64,000 nt of DNA, taken from Alishewanella longhuensis. Its GTDB lineage: Bacteria; Pseudomonadota; Gammaproteobacteria; Enterobacterales; Alteromonadaceae. A model generated the notes under the pieces. It was not told the DNA's origin. It saw nothing but the letters and a program-made list of their open reading frames with translations, and did not search any database. The stretch spans positions 92,538 to 156,537 of the forward strand of contig NZ_BNAO01000007.1 in assembly GCF_014653435.1 (NCBI RefSeq), in the 5' to 3' direction. The position numbers were made by a program, and so were the translations under genes. How positions within the stretch are numbered: position 1 is the first letter of the stretch; each line of letters opens with the position of its first letter. Of this stretch, positions 35,841 to 44,655 are shown in pieces.

Positions 35841-38611
35841 AGCGTCTCCTCTACTGGCTGGTCACTAAAATCAGTGTGTGCCGGTAAATAAAAATAGAAG
35901 GTGGTACCTTTCCCTGTTTCCGTTTCAAAACTTATATCTCCATGCATCTGCTGTACCAGCTCTTTACAAATAGCCAAACCTAAACCGGTACCACCACTTT
36001 GCCTAAGGTTCGAGCCGTCTGCCTGCGCAAAACGTTCAAATACCCGCGAGCGAAATTCCGGAGCGATACCATCGCCGTGGTCTTTTATCGCAAACTGAAT
36101 CGTATCGCCGACTTGCTTAGCACTCAGCCATACTTGGCTATCTAACGGTGAGAATTTAATTGCGTTAGAGAGCAAGTTGGTTAGCACTTGCTGCAGCCTC
36201 AAAGCATCTGCAGCAACGGATAGAGTGGCATCTGGACACTGATAGTTTATGTTCACTTTTTGCTGATGCGCAAAAGGTTGGATATTTTCAGCTGCTTGCA
36301 GTAGTTCATTTTCTACCCGTAACGGCCGGATAGCAAATGGCATTTTACCCGCTGTCAACTTTTCAATATCCAATAAATCGTTTATTAACTGGCTCAGTCG
36401 CTTGCTGTTTCGCTCTGCCACCGCCAATAATTTTTGCATAAATGCTGGCACCTCACCGAGCTTACCCGAATTTAGTAAGGTGATAGCGCCACTAATGGCC
36501 GTCACAGGAGTACGTAACTCGTGGCTCACGGTAGAAATAAAGGCGTCTTTCATCTGCTGTAATAGCATGCGATCTGTCACATCTTGTACTGACCCTACTA
36601 AAATTTGTTCAGGGTTATCCTGTAACGGCAATAATTTCGCCAGCTCGTGTACCCAGCGTATCGTGCCGTCAGGACGAATAATACGATGTACTACATCATG
36701 TAATCCGGTCGTTAAAGCACGTTGTTCACTCTCTGCCACCCGCTGACGATCATCTGGATGTAGCAGACTTTTAAACAAGGCAACACTGGGGGTGATGGCT
36801 TCATCAACACCAAAGATCTGATAGATCACCGCCGACCACCAGACTTCTCCGGTAATCAATGAGGCTTGCCAAAATCCCATTAATGCCGTTTCGCTTGCCA
36901 TATCTAGTCGTTGCTGACTTAAGTTTAACTGAGTGTTAATTTGCTCTAAGGTCAGATAATGCTGTTTGATTGCAGTGATATCCTCGATATAGCCATGCCA
37001 CAGTGTGCTGCCATCCGGCATCAGCTCCGGTGTGGCTCGACCAGACATCCAGCTGAGCGCACCAGAAGCATCATATACCCGGTATTGATGCTGCCATAAA
37101 GACAAGGATTTTGCTGATTGCTCAATACTCTGTGCCAGCCCGGCTAGATCATCCTGATGGATTTTTTTAAAAACAGCGGTTGCATCGTCTTTTACCTGCT
37201 CAGGTAAAACGCCGTAAATTTTTTGGATATTATCACTAGCATAAGGAAAGGCAGCCCGTCCATCAGGCCATTGCTGGTATTGATAGACGACACCAGGCAA
37301 TTGCGATGTTAATTTTAACAGTTGCTGCTTCAGATTTTTTTCCTCGGTGATGTCTAAAATAAAACCATCAAGGTAAATCACCTCTCCTAGCTGGTTGTAC
37401 TCGGCTCTGCCACGCTCTTCTACCCAACGTAGCTCCCCTGACTTATTCATAACACGATACTGTAATAACCAAGGTTGCTTATCGGTTACCGCTCTGGCTA
37501 ATGCCAACTCTAAACGTGGCTGATCAGCCGGATGAATAACACTGGCATAGCTACGCACACTATTGTTAATAAAATCGCTGGCAGGATACCCTGAGAGGGG
37601 ATCAATGCTGCCGCTCATATACAGCATAGTCCAGTTATTATCGGCTCTACAGCGGTAGGTTATCCCCGGAATATTTGTCACTAAGGCCTGGAACTGATCA
37701 CGGCTGGCTTTAAGCGCGGCTTCGGCCTCTTTTTGCTCGGTAATATCAGCATGAGTACCATACATCATTAAAGGCTCACCATCGGCCGTTTTGCTTACCA
37801 CCCGGCCACGATCATGCACCCAAATCCAGTGACCAGCTTTATGCTTCATACGACACTTGCAATCATAGAATGGCAACTCACCAGCAAAATGTTGTGCTAA
37901 CAACTTGGCCGACTGCGCCAGATCCTCAGGATGCGCCAGTGATAACCAGGTGTTGATATCAACCGGACTAAGTTCAGCTAAGGTGTAACCGCATATTTCA
38001 GCCCAACGTTCGTTAAAAACGGTTTCACCACTTTGCACGTTCCATTGCCAGGTACCAATGCGGGTTCCTTCCAGTACTGAGCGATAAAGCAGCTCACTGG
38101 ATACCAGCTTCTGATGCGCCTGCTCTTGCAATCTATCAATGATTTCTTGCTCAACCGCTGCCGCAAAATCACGCAAAATTTGCCGTTCACGGCTATCTAG
38201 CTGCCGCGGTTTAGAATCAATGATACAGAGGGTTCCAAGTCGCTGGCCGTCTATCGTTAACGGCGCACCCGCATAAAAGCGGATATAGGGCGCTGCCGTT
38301 ACCAGCGGATTATCATAAAAACGTGGATCAGTTTGCGCGTCTGTCACCTCAAAAATATCTGGCTCCAAAATGGCATGGCCGCAAAAAGATATCTCTCGTG
38401 CAGTTTCGCAAACGGCTAACCCTTGTTTAGATTTAAACCATTGCCGCTTGCTATCAACAAGCGAAACTAACACAATTTCGGTTCCCAAACACTGCTGCAC
38501 CAGCAAAGTTAAGCGGTCAAAACGCTGTTCGCTGCTGGTATCAAGTAAGCAGGTATTCAGTAACGCTTTTAGGCGCAGCGCCTCATCAGCCGGCTGTTCA
38601 GGTGGTTTCAT
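35837..38611 (-). CDS. Soluble GAF/multi-PAS sensor histidine kinase
   Basis: A 924-residue protein without membrane segments. It has an N-terminal GAF domain (about 20-165), then four PAS domains with PAC motifs (about 172-690; several end in YxxDITE/DVT-like strings), a HisKA domain with phospho-acceptor His697 in VSHELRTP, and a HATPase with N-box Asn816 and the G-box GGTGLGLAI. It has no receiver of its own, so phosphate must go to a partner; the next gene supplies Hpt and receiver domains. It is the third gene of the operon. Confidence 0.93.
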   Translation of the reverse strand: MKPPEQPADEALRLKALLNTCLLDTSSEQRFDRLTLLVQQCLGTEIVLVSLVDSKRQWFKSKQGLAVCETAREISFCGHAILEPDIFEVTDAQTDPRFYDNPLVTAAPYIRFYAGAPLTIDGQRLGTLCIIDSKPRQLDSRERQILRDFAAAVEQEIIDRLQEQAHQKLVSSELLYRSVLEGTRIGTWQWNVQSGETVFNERWAEICGYTLAELSPVDINTWLSLAHPEDLAQSAKLLAQHFAGELPFYDCKCRMKHKAGHWIWVHDRGRVVSKTADGEPLMMYGTHADITEQKEAEAALKASRDQFQALVTNIPGITYRCRADNNWTMLYMSGSIDPLSGYPASDFINNSVRSYASVIHPADQPRLELALARAVTDKQPWLLQYRVMNKSGELRWVEERGRAEYNQLGEVIYLDGFILDITEEKNLKQQLLKLTSQLPGVVYQYQQWPDGRAAFPYASDNIQKIYGVLPEQVKDDATAVFKKIHQDDLAGLAQSIEQSAKSLSLWQHQYRVYDASGALSWMSGRATPELMPDGSTLWHGYIEDITAIKQHYLTLEQINTQLNLSQQRLDMASETALMGFWQASLITGEVWWSAVIYQIFGVDEAITPSVALFKSLLHPDDRQRVAESEQRALTTGLHDVVHRIIRPDGTIRWVHELAKLLPLQDNPEQILVGSVQDVTDRMLLQQMKDAFISTVSHELRTPVTAISGAITLLNSGKLGEVPAFMQKLLAVAERNSKRLSQLINDLLDIEKLTAGKMPFAIRPLRVENELLQAAENIQPFAHQQKVNINYQCPDATLSVAADALRLQQVLTNLLSNAIKFSPLDSQVWLSAKQVGDTIQFAIKDHGDGIAPEFRSRVFERFAQADGSNLRQSGGTGLGLAICKELVQQMHGDISFETETGKGTTFYFYLPAHTDFSDQPVEETL

Positions 38612-38651
38612 TAGGGGCGATCTCGGGTTGATTACATCGATTAGCTAGCAT

Positions 38652-41093
38652 CTAAATATCCTCTTTAGGCAACACCCGCGGAAAGGTAATCCAAAAGCTG
38701 GAGCCTTTAGCAACTTCAGAAGAAAAGCCGATTACCCCGCCCATTTGCTCAGTTAACTCTTTGCTGATCGCTAAACCTAAACCAGTCCCCCCATATTTTC
38801 GGGTACTGGCGGCATCACCTTGCGAGAAGCGTTCAAAAATATGGGCTTTGAACACGTCGGTAATACCAGCACCCTGATCAACAACCACGATCTTGACCTC
38901 GGATGGCATCGTTAAAAGCCTGACCTGCACCGTCGCCTCTGCCGCAGAAAACTTAATGGCATTGGATAATAAATTAATCAATACCTGCACCAGCTTTGTG
39001 GCATCGACTTTGGCGTAACAGTTTTCTGACGGTAGCAAGGTATGCAACTTAACCTGATACTGTTCAGCATAACTTGTCACCGCAACTACGGCTTCTTCTA
39101 CCAGTTCAAGCAGAGGCTGAATTTTAAGATCTAGCTGCATTTTGCCAGCCAATAACTTCTCAATATCTAATAAATCATTAATTAAGTTTGTTAAACGCTT
39201 ACTGTTTACTTCAGCCACCCGCAACAAAGAGGCCACTTTAGGGGGGAGCTCGGCTAAAGTGCCAGAGTTGACTACTCTTAACGCGCCGTAAATGGAGGTT
39301 AGCGGTGTGCGCAGTTCATGGCTAACAGTAGAAATAAATTCATTTTTAAGCTTTTCATTGCGATGACGCTCAGAAATATCTTTGGCAATCCCAAGATAAC
39401 CACGGGTCACACCGGTTGCATCGATGATAGGGGTTACCGTGAGCAAAACCGGGATAGTCTGCCCATCTTTGCGTACATACTGCCACTCGCGACTTTCAGA
39501 TCCCGTTTGCTCAGCAATAATAACAAAAGCCTGAAATGGCGTAACCTGCTGGTTCAGCTCAGCAGACAGCGCCGCAGCTCGCTGTTGTACTTCGCTTTCT
39601 AGATGGAATACTGCTGGAGTTTGGCTATTCACCAACTCTTCTGCCCGATAACCCAGTAAACGCTCAGCGCCACGGCTGAAGTAGGTAATAACACCATCAA
39701 GATCAGTGGCAATAATAGAAAAATCTGCGGCAGCGGCCAGTATGGCTTCAAGTTGGCTATTACTTTGCTGTAACTGTTTAGTTTGCTCTGCAACCTGCTG
39801 CGTTAAGGTTAACTGTGTTGCATGGTTAACAGTAAAGGTTCTTGCCAGCTCAGTGCTCATGACCTGTAAAGTCTGACTAAGTTTATGGTATTCAGCTACA
39901 TGGCTTGGCGGTATCTCGCTTAGATTACCGCGGGCAATATCCCCGGTCAGGCGGCTGCTGACTAATACCAAACGTTTAACTGGCGCACTAATCGCTTTGC
40001 TTAATAGGCTGCTTACCAGCACAGTTAACAACATAAAGCTAACCATCAGCACCAGTTGCCGGGCACTGGCTTGCTCCAACTGCATGACTACAGTGGTAGC
40101 GCCTTGCTCTGCAACAATATAGTTAACCTCTCCCAATGTTTCTGTGTGCAGTATGTATCGATAACGGCTTTTACGCCAACGCTGCAACCGCAAATTGACA
40201 TCTGTCGGCAACCATTTCGAGAATCCCACTACCGGTATAGTTCCTGCTTCGGTATTAAGGCTCTGTAGTAAACCCACTTCATAGCGTCGCTGCGCTTTGC
40301 TGTCCAGTAACGCCAAGCCAACGTCATTGTAAGGCAATAAATCACGCATTAGCGCGGCTACTGCGCGGGGATCATTGCGTTGTTCAGTCCCGAGGGTTTG
40401 CAGTTGTTGCTGCAAAATCGTTGTTAATAATTTTAAACGCTGCGCAACACTCGATTCGTATTCTGCGTTTAACTTCCGGGCATCGAGTAGTAACGGAACA
40501 CTGCCTGAAAATAACGTCAGCCCCATCAGCGTATGAAATAATAATTGCCGTAAACTGACCAGGGGTAACTTAAAACGTTTAGAGAGCACGGGCTGTAACT
40601 GCATAAGTAACAGCAATGTACTGGCGAGAAGGGTATTAAAAACACCATTGGTCATTTGCTTAAGCCCAACTAACGCTGCCGTTTGCCAGGACGCATCTAA
40701 CGCAAAAACATAACAGACGATAATAAGTGGCAAACCGAACAGCACCCAAAACACCAGATCTTGCAACACCAGATGCATGCCCTGTCGAGATTGCCGCTGC
40801 CAGCACAACCAGAGGATCTCTAAACTAAAAATAAGCCAGGCGTATGGATGTCCCCAGATAACAAAGGTCACCGCTGCGCCCAAGCAGCCGACAATAACGG
40901 CAGCCTTCACACCGAGCAACACTATTGCCAATACCGCGACGACTGAACCAAAGATAAATTCGATACCAAAAAACAACGGTAATCGCACTAAGTTAAGCGT
41001 GGCGGCTAAGGCAGTAAACAGCAGTACAGCAAGGAGCCAAAACTTAAAAGGCAGTACAAACCAGGCATCGCTATGGGAGGCTTTAGCCATCAA
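38652..41093 (-). CDS. Membrane-bound sensor histidine kinase (PAS-HisKA-HATPase)
   Basis: An 813-residue protein. About six membrane helices lie in residues 15-205, followed by an extracytoplasmic sensing region (about 210-345), another helix (about 350-370), a HAMP-like linker (about 370-425), one PAS domain (about 450-570), HisKA with His592 in VSHELRTP, and a HATPase with GGTGLGLAI. The HisKA/HATPase half is closely related to that of the neighbouring kinase, suggesting duplication. It starts 3 nt after the response-regulator gene. Confidence 0.92.
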   Translation of the reverse strand: MMAKASHSDAWFVLPFKFWLLAVLLFTALAATLNLVRLPLFFGIEFIFGSVVAVLAIVLLGVKAAVIVGCLGAAVTFVIWGHPYAWLIFSLEILWLCWQRQSRQGMHLVLQDLVFWVLFGLPLIIVCYVFALDASWQTAALVGLKQMTNGVFNTLLASTLLLLMQLQPVLSKRFKLPLVSLRQLLFHTLMGLTLFSGSVPLLLDARKLNAEYESSVAQRLKLLTTILQQQLQTLGTEQRNDPRAVAALMRDLLPYNDVGLALLDSKAQRRYEVGLLQSLNTEAGTIPVVGFSKWLPTDVNLRLQRWRKSRYRYILHTETLGEVNYIVAEQGATTVVMQLEQASARQLVLMVSFMLLTVLVSSLLSKAISAPVKRLVLVSSRLTGDIARGNLSEIPPSHVAEYHKLSQTLQVMSTELARTFTVNHATQLTLTQQVAEQTKQLQQSNSQLEAILAAAADFSIIATDLDGVITYFSRGAERLLGYRAEELVNSQTPAVFHLESEVQQRAAALSAELNQQVTPFQAFVIIAEQTGSESREWQYVRKDGQTIPVLLTVTPIIDATGVTRGYLGIAKDISERHRNEKLKNEFISTVSHELRTPLTSIYGALRVVNSGTLAELPPKVASLLRVAEVNSKRLTNLINDLLDIEKLLAGKMQLDLKIQPLLELVEEAVVAVTSYAEQYQVKLHTLLPSENCYAKVDATKLVQVLINLLSNAIKFSAAEATVQVRLLTMPSEVKIVVVDQGAGITDVFKAHIFERFSQGDAASTRKYGGTGLGLAISKELTEQMGGVIGFSSEVAKGSSFWITFPRVLPKEDI

Positions 41094-41096
41094 TGA

Positions 41097-41501
41097 TTAG
41101 CTCAAGTGCTGAATGCTATCAGCTTGATAGGCTTGATATAAAGTCGTTAAGGTTTCACCCAGCAACATAGGGTCAAAAGGTTTATCGATAACAGCGATAG
41201 CGCCAGCATCAAGGTATTGTTGCTTTTCAACTTGTTGAATTTTTGCAGTCATAAATACCACTGGTACTTGCGCTAACTTGGGTAATTGTCGCAAGGCTGC
41301 CAATGTTTGCAGCCCATCCATTTGCGGCATCATTACATCTAATAGGATCAGCTGCGGCGAAAAAGCCTCTACTTGCGCTAAAGCACTTTGTCCGCTGTCG
41401 CAACTTAATAAGTCAAAACCTGCGACATCAATTAACGCAATTTCTGCTACAGCGCGAATGGACTCATCATCTTCTACATGCATAACCCGCTGTAACGCCA
41501 T
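41097..41501 (-). CDS. Single-domain response regulator (CheY-like)
   Basis: A 134-residue protein that is one receiver domain: the acidic pair ED/DD near residues 10-12, phospho-acceptor Asp55 in LILLDVMMP, switch Thr85 and Lys107 in IDKPFD. There is no output domain, so it acts by protein contact or as a phosphate shuttle. It is the first gene of the four-gene operon. The 177-nt gap before it, to the dehydrogenase stop, must contain the operon promoter, but no clear one stands out. Confidence 0.93.
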   Translation of the reverse strand: MALQRVMHVEDDESIRAVAEIALIDVAGFDLLSCDSGQSALAQVEAFSPQLILLDVMMPQMDGLQTLAALRQLPKLAQVPVVFMTAKIQQVEKQQYLDAGAIAVIDKPFDPMLLGETLTTLYQAYQADSIQHLS

Positions 41502-41678
41502 AGCCTTGCCTCTTTAAATTATCTATGTTTTGTGTTGGGTACTTTTGATAAAGCTAGCCTGAAATTGACTTAATTTAAAGTGGCGTTACATTATTTAGTA
41601 CATATTCGCCAACAGCATTGTTTATCTGCCCCATTATTGCAAGCAGTGTTTACCTCCATAAACTGTTGCATCTAATTT

Positions 41679-44453
41679 TTAACTCTGTGACTTCGCCAAA
41701 CTCTGTTGCTCCAGTAAATACACCAGATGTTGATACTCAATACCACTATGCCTGCTTAACCCAATTTCGCAGGTACGGCTGCTGGATACCCCTTGTGAGC
41801 ACTGACTTACCTGCTCAGCCAAGTTTGACAATGCCGAGGCATTGAGCTCTGGCATAAAAAAGCCTTTATCACCGGCAAAACCGCAACAACTGATGCCGTC
41901 AGGGATCACCAACTGCTCAGTACAGGCTGCCACTATTTGCTTAAGTTTTTCAGCCTGGCCCAACTGCGTTGCACTGCAGCTAATATGCAGCGCTATGGGG
42001 GTTGATTGTTTGTTTAAGGTCAGTTTGGGTAGCACAAAGTCGCTGATAAAATCGATACTGTCATACAGTTTGATGCGTGAGTCCAGTTTGCCTTTTAACG
42101 TTAGGCTGCAGGGGCTGGTATCAGAAAAAACCGGGATTTCGCCATTTTTGGTATGCGTTAATAGCCAGTCATTCAGTTGCTGTTGCTTGGTGGCTTGCGA
42201 GGCAAACTGGCCTTTTGATTGAAACGGCATACCGCAGCATTGGCTCGCTAGTCCCTCTGGCATAATAAGTTGGTAACCCGCTTTCGCCAGTAAGTCAGCA
42301 CTTACCTGCTGTAAACTGCGCGTATCTTTGCTGCCTGCCATCGGCGCCATCACCCTATTACTGCAGCTGCTTAAATAAATCACTGGTTTAAGCGCCGCAT
42401 CATTTGGCGCTGCAACATCCCTGGCTTTGGCGCTATTGGCTGTAGGCATCGCCTTGTGCCAAAACGGTGTCGCTTTACCAAGTAGCTTGTTGCTAAAGTG
42501 CCCTAAGCGCAAGCCAACTCTTGCTAGCCTGGTGATGCCGCCAAAATGGCGGGCGGCAAAACCGGCGAGCGCCTGATAGCCCTGATTATCTGCAGCCCGC
42601 AATTGTCGGGTTAAATCGCCGGTGTTAATACCAACCGGACAGGCAGTACTGCACATACCACAGGCGGCACAACTGGCGTTGCCCTGGTATTGATAGTCCT
42701 TTGTTAGCGCAGCAAGCTGTTCGCTGTTTTCACCACTAACCGTCAAACGGCTTATTTCGCGCTGTGCCACAATACGCTGGCGTGGCGTTAGGGTCAGCTT
42801 GCGCGATGGGCACACCGGTTCGCAAAAACCACATTCAATGCATTTATCTACCAGCGGATTAGTCGCGGGTAAGGCTTTAAGATGCTTTAGATGGATGTTT
42901 TTATCCTGGCTTAACACCACATCGGGGTTAAGAATATGCTTGGGATCGAACAGTTTTTTTAACTGCCACATTAATTGATAAGCATCCGTTCCCCACTCCA
43001 GCTCAACAAAGGGCGCCATATTACGGCCGGTGCCGTGCTCTGCTTTTAGCGCACCACCAAACTCAACCGCCACTAACTGCGCCACCTCTTGCATAAAGGC
43101 TTCGTAACGGGCGACTTGTGTCCGATCGTCAAAGCCCTGGGTAAAGACAAAATGCAGGTTACCCTCTAAGGCATGGCCGAAAATAATGGCTTCATGATAG
43201 TGATAGCGATCAAACAATTGCTGCAGCGCCTGCACCCCTTCGGCTAAACGCGCTAATGGAAAGGTGACATCTTCAATAATCACCGTGGTACCGGTTTGTC
43301 GCACGGCGCCCACTGCCGGGAAAGTGCCTTTGCGAATAGCCCATAACTGCTCATAGACTTTGGGATCGCTACTAAAATCCACCCGCTGCTCGGTAGGAAA
43401 ATCGCTTAATAATGCGCTAATGTCGCTAAGCTGCGCTGCCAATGCAGCGGCTGTGGCCGCCCGGCTTTCAATCAATAACGCTGCCGCGCCGTCTGATAAA
43501 CTGGCGACCCAAGCAGGCAAACCGGGTTTAGCTTGCACCGAACGTAAACTGCGCCGGTCCAGCAGCTCTACTGCCGACACAGGCGCGCTTTTTAATAAGG
43601 TCACTGCCTGACAGCAACTAACGATATCAGGAAACACCCAAAGCGCCGACGCTTTGTGTGGATGCTCTGGCACCGTATGATAGGTCACGCTGCTAATAAA
43701 GCCGAGGCAGCCTTCTGAGCCCACCATCAGGTGGATCAGAATATCGATGGGATCAGTAAATTCCGTCAGGGCATTGAGCGAAAATCCCATGGTATTTTTT
43801 AAACGGTATTTGTGGCGGATTTTTTCACTAAGCTCTGGATTAGCGCGGCATTGTTCGGCCAAGGTTGTAAGCTGCTGCAATAACGCAGCATGGCTTTGCC
43901 GGAATGCCGCCACATTTTCGGCATCTTCGGTGTCCAGCACAGTGCCATCGAATAGCACCACCCGCATTCCGGCCAGGGTATTAAAACTGTTTTGCGCCGT
44001 GCCGCAGCACATACCGCTGGCATTATTGGCAACGATACCGCCTATTTTGCAGGTGTTAATAGATGCCGGATCTGGGCCTATTTTCCGGCCATAGGGTAAC
44101 AGCCATTTATTAGCCTGGGCGCCAATCACGCCAGGGCCTAAACGAATTTGCTCACCCAAGCCGCGAATTTGCCGCTGTTGCCAGTTCTCACCCAGTACCA
44201 GCAGCACCGAATCGGTGACCGCCTGCCCGGATAAACTGGTACCGGCAGCCCGAAACGTCAGCGCTACTTGATAGCTATTGGCTAACTTCAGCAATTGCGC
44301 CACTTCCGCTTCACTTTCCACCCGCAATACCAATTTGGGAATAAGCCGGTAAAAGCTGGCATCAGTACCAAAGGCCAGCGTAGCCAGAGGATCATCAAAA
44401 TAGCGATCAGTGGGAATAAGCTGCTTAACGGCCTGAATAAACTGCGGGTGCAT
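41679..44453 (-). CDS. FAD/Fe-S D-lactate-type dehydrogenase (Dld-II like)
   Basis: A 924-residue fusion. The N-terminal half has the PCMH-type FAD-binding domain (near SLSGQAVTDSVLLVLG) and the FAD-linked oxidase C domain. A ferredoxin-like part follows, with CIECGFCEPVCP and CAACGMCSTACP binding two 4Fe-4S clusters. The C-terminal part has two CCG motifs (QCCGMPF, SCCGFAG) typical of heterodisulfide-reductase-like domains. Shewanella Dld-II has this architecture and oxidises D-lactate to pyruvate, passing electrons to quinone. The ATG at 44453 is chosen because AGAGG precedes it. A D-2-hydroxyglutarate dehydrogenase role is an alternative. Confidence 0.87.
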   Translation of the reverse strand: MHPQFIQAVKQLIPTDRYFDDPLATLAFGTDASFYRLIPKLVLRVESEAEVAQLLKLANSYQVALTFRAAGTSLSGQAVTDSVLLVLGENWQQRQIRGLGEQIRLGPGVIGAQANKWLLPYGRKIGPDPASINTCKIGGIVANNASGMCCGTAQNSFNTLAGMRVVLFDGTVLDTEDAENVAAFRQSHAALLQQLTTLAEQCRANPELSEKIRHKYRLKNTMGFSLNALTEFTDPIDILIHLMVGSEGCLGFISSVTYHTVPEHPHKASALWVFPDIVSCCQAVTLLKSAPVSAVELLDRRSLRSVQAKPGLPAWVASLSDGAAALLIESRAATAAALAAQLSDISALLSDFPTEQRVDFSSDPKVYEQLWAIRKGTFPAVGAVRQTGTTVIIEDVTFPLARLAEGVQALQQLFDRYHYHEAIIFGHALEGNLHFVFTQGFDDRTQVARYEAFMQEVAQLVAVEFGGALKAEHGTGRNMAPFVELEWGTDAYQLMWQLKKLFDPKHILNPDVVLSQDKNIHLKHLKALPATNPLVDKCIECGFCEPVCPSRKLTLTPRQRIVAQREISRLTVSGENSEQLAALTKDYQYQGNASCAACGMCSTACPVGINTGDLTRQLRAADNQGYQALAGFAARHFGGITRLARVGLRLGHFSNKLLGKATPFWHKAMPTANSAKARDVAAPNDAALKPVIYLSSCSNRVMAPMAGSKDTRSLQQVSADLLAKAGYQLIMPEGLASQCCGMPFQSKGQFASQATKQQQLNDWLLTHTKNGEIPVFSDTSPCSLTLKGKLDSRIKLYDSIDFISDFVLPKLTLNKQSTPIALHISCSATQLGQAEKLKQIVAACTEQLVIPDGISCCGFAGDKGFFMPELNASALSNLAEQVSQCSQGVSSSRTCEIGLSRHSGIEYQHLVYLLEQQSLAKSQS

Positions 44454-44552
44454 GCAAACCTCTGGCGACAAATAACCTTAACTTAGATTACCCGATAATA
44501 AGACATTAGCGCTGCTTTTGCATAAAATTTTTTAGAAAAAGCCCCTGATTTG

Positions 44553-44611
44553 GAATAATTTATTCAAAACTAAGGGCTAAAATAACAATATTAAATCAAT
44601 GTTTTGAATAA
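44553..44611. promoter_or_regulatory. Palindromic sites upstream of the D-lactate-type dehydrogenase
   Basis: GAATAATTTATTC (44553-44565) is a perfect odd palindrome. In addition TTATTCAAAAC (44560-44570) has a perfect inverted copy GTTTTGAATAA (44601-44611) 30 nt away, about four helical turns centre to centre. The arrangement suits a dimeric regulator that binds two sites. It fills the gap 44454-44655 between the dehydrogenase start and the gapN-like stop. Confidence 0.5.
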
Positions 44612-44655
44612 GTTTGATCCCAAAAGCATCAAAGCTAGAACATCGACAGCAATAA

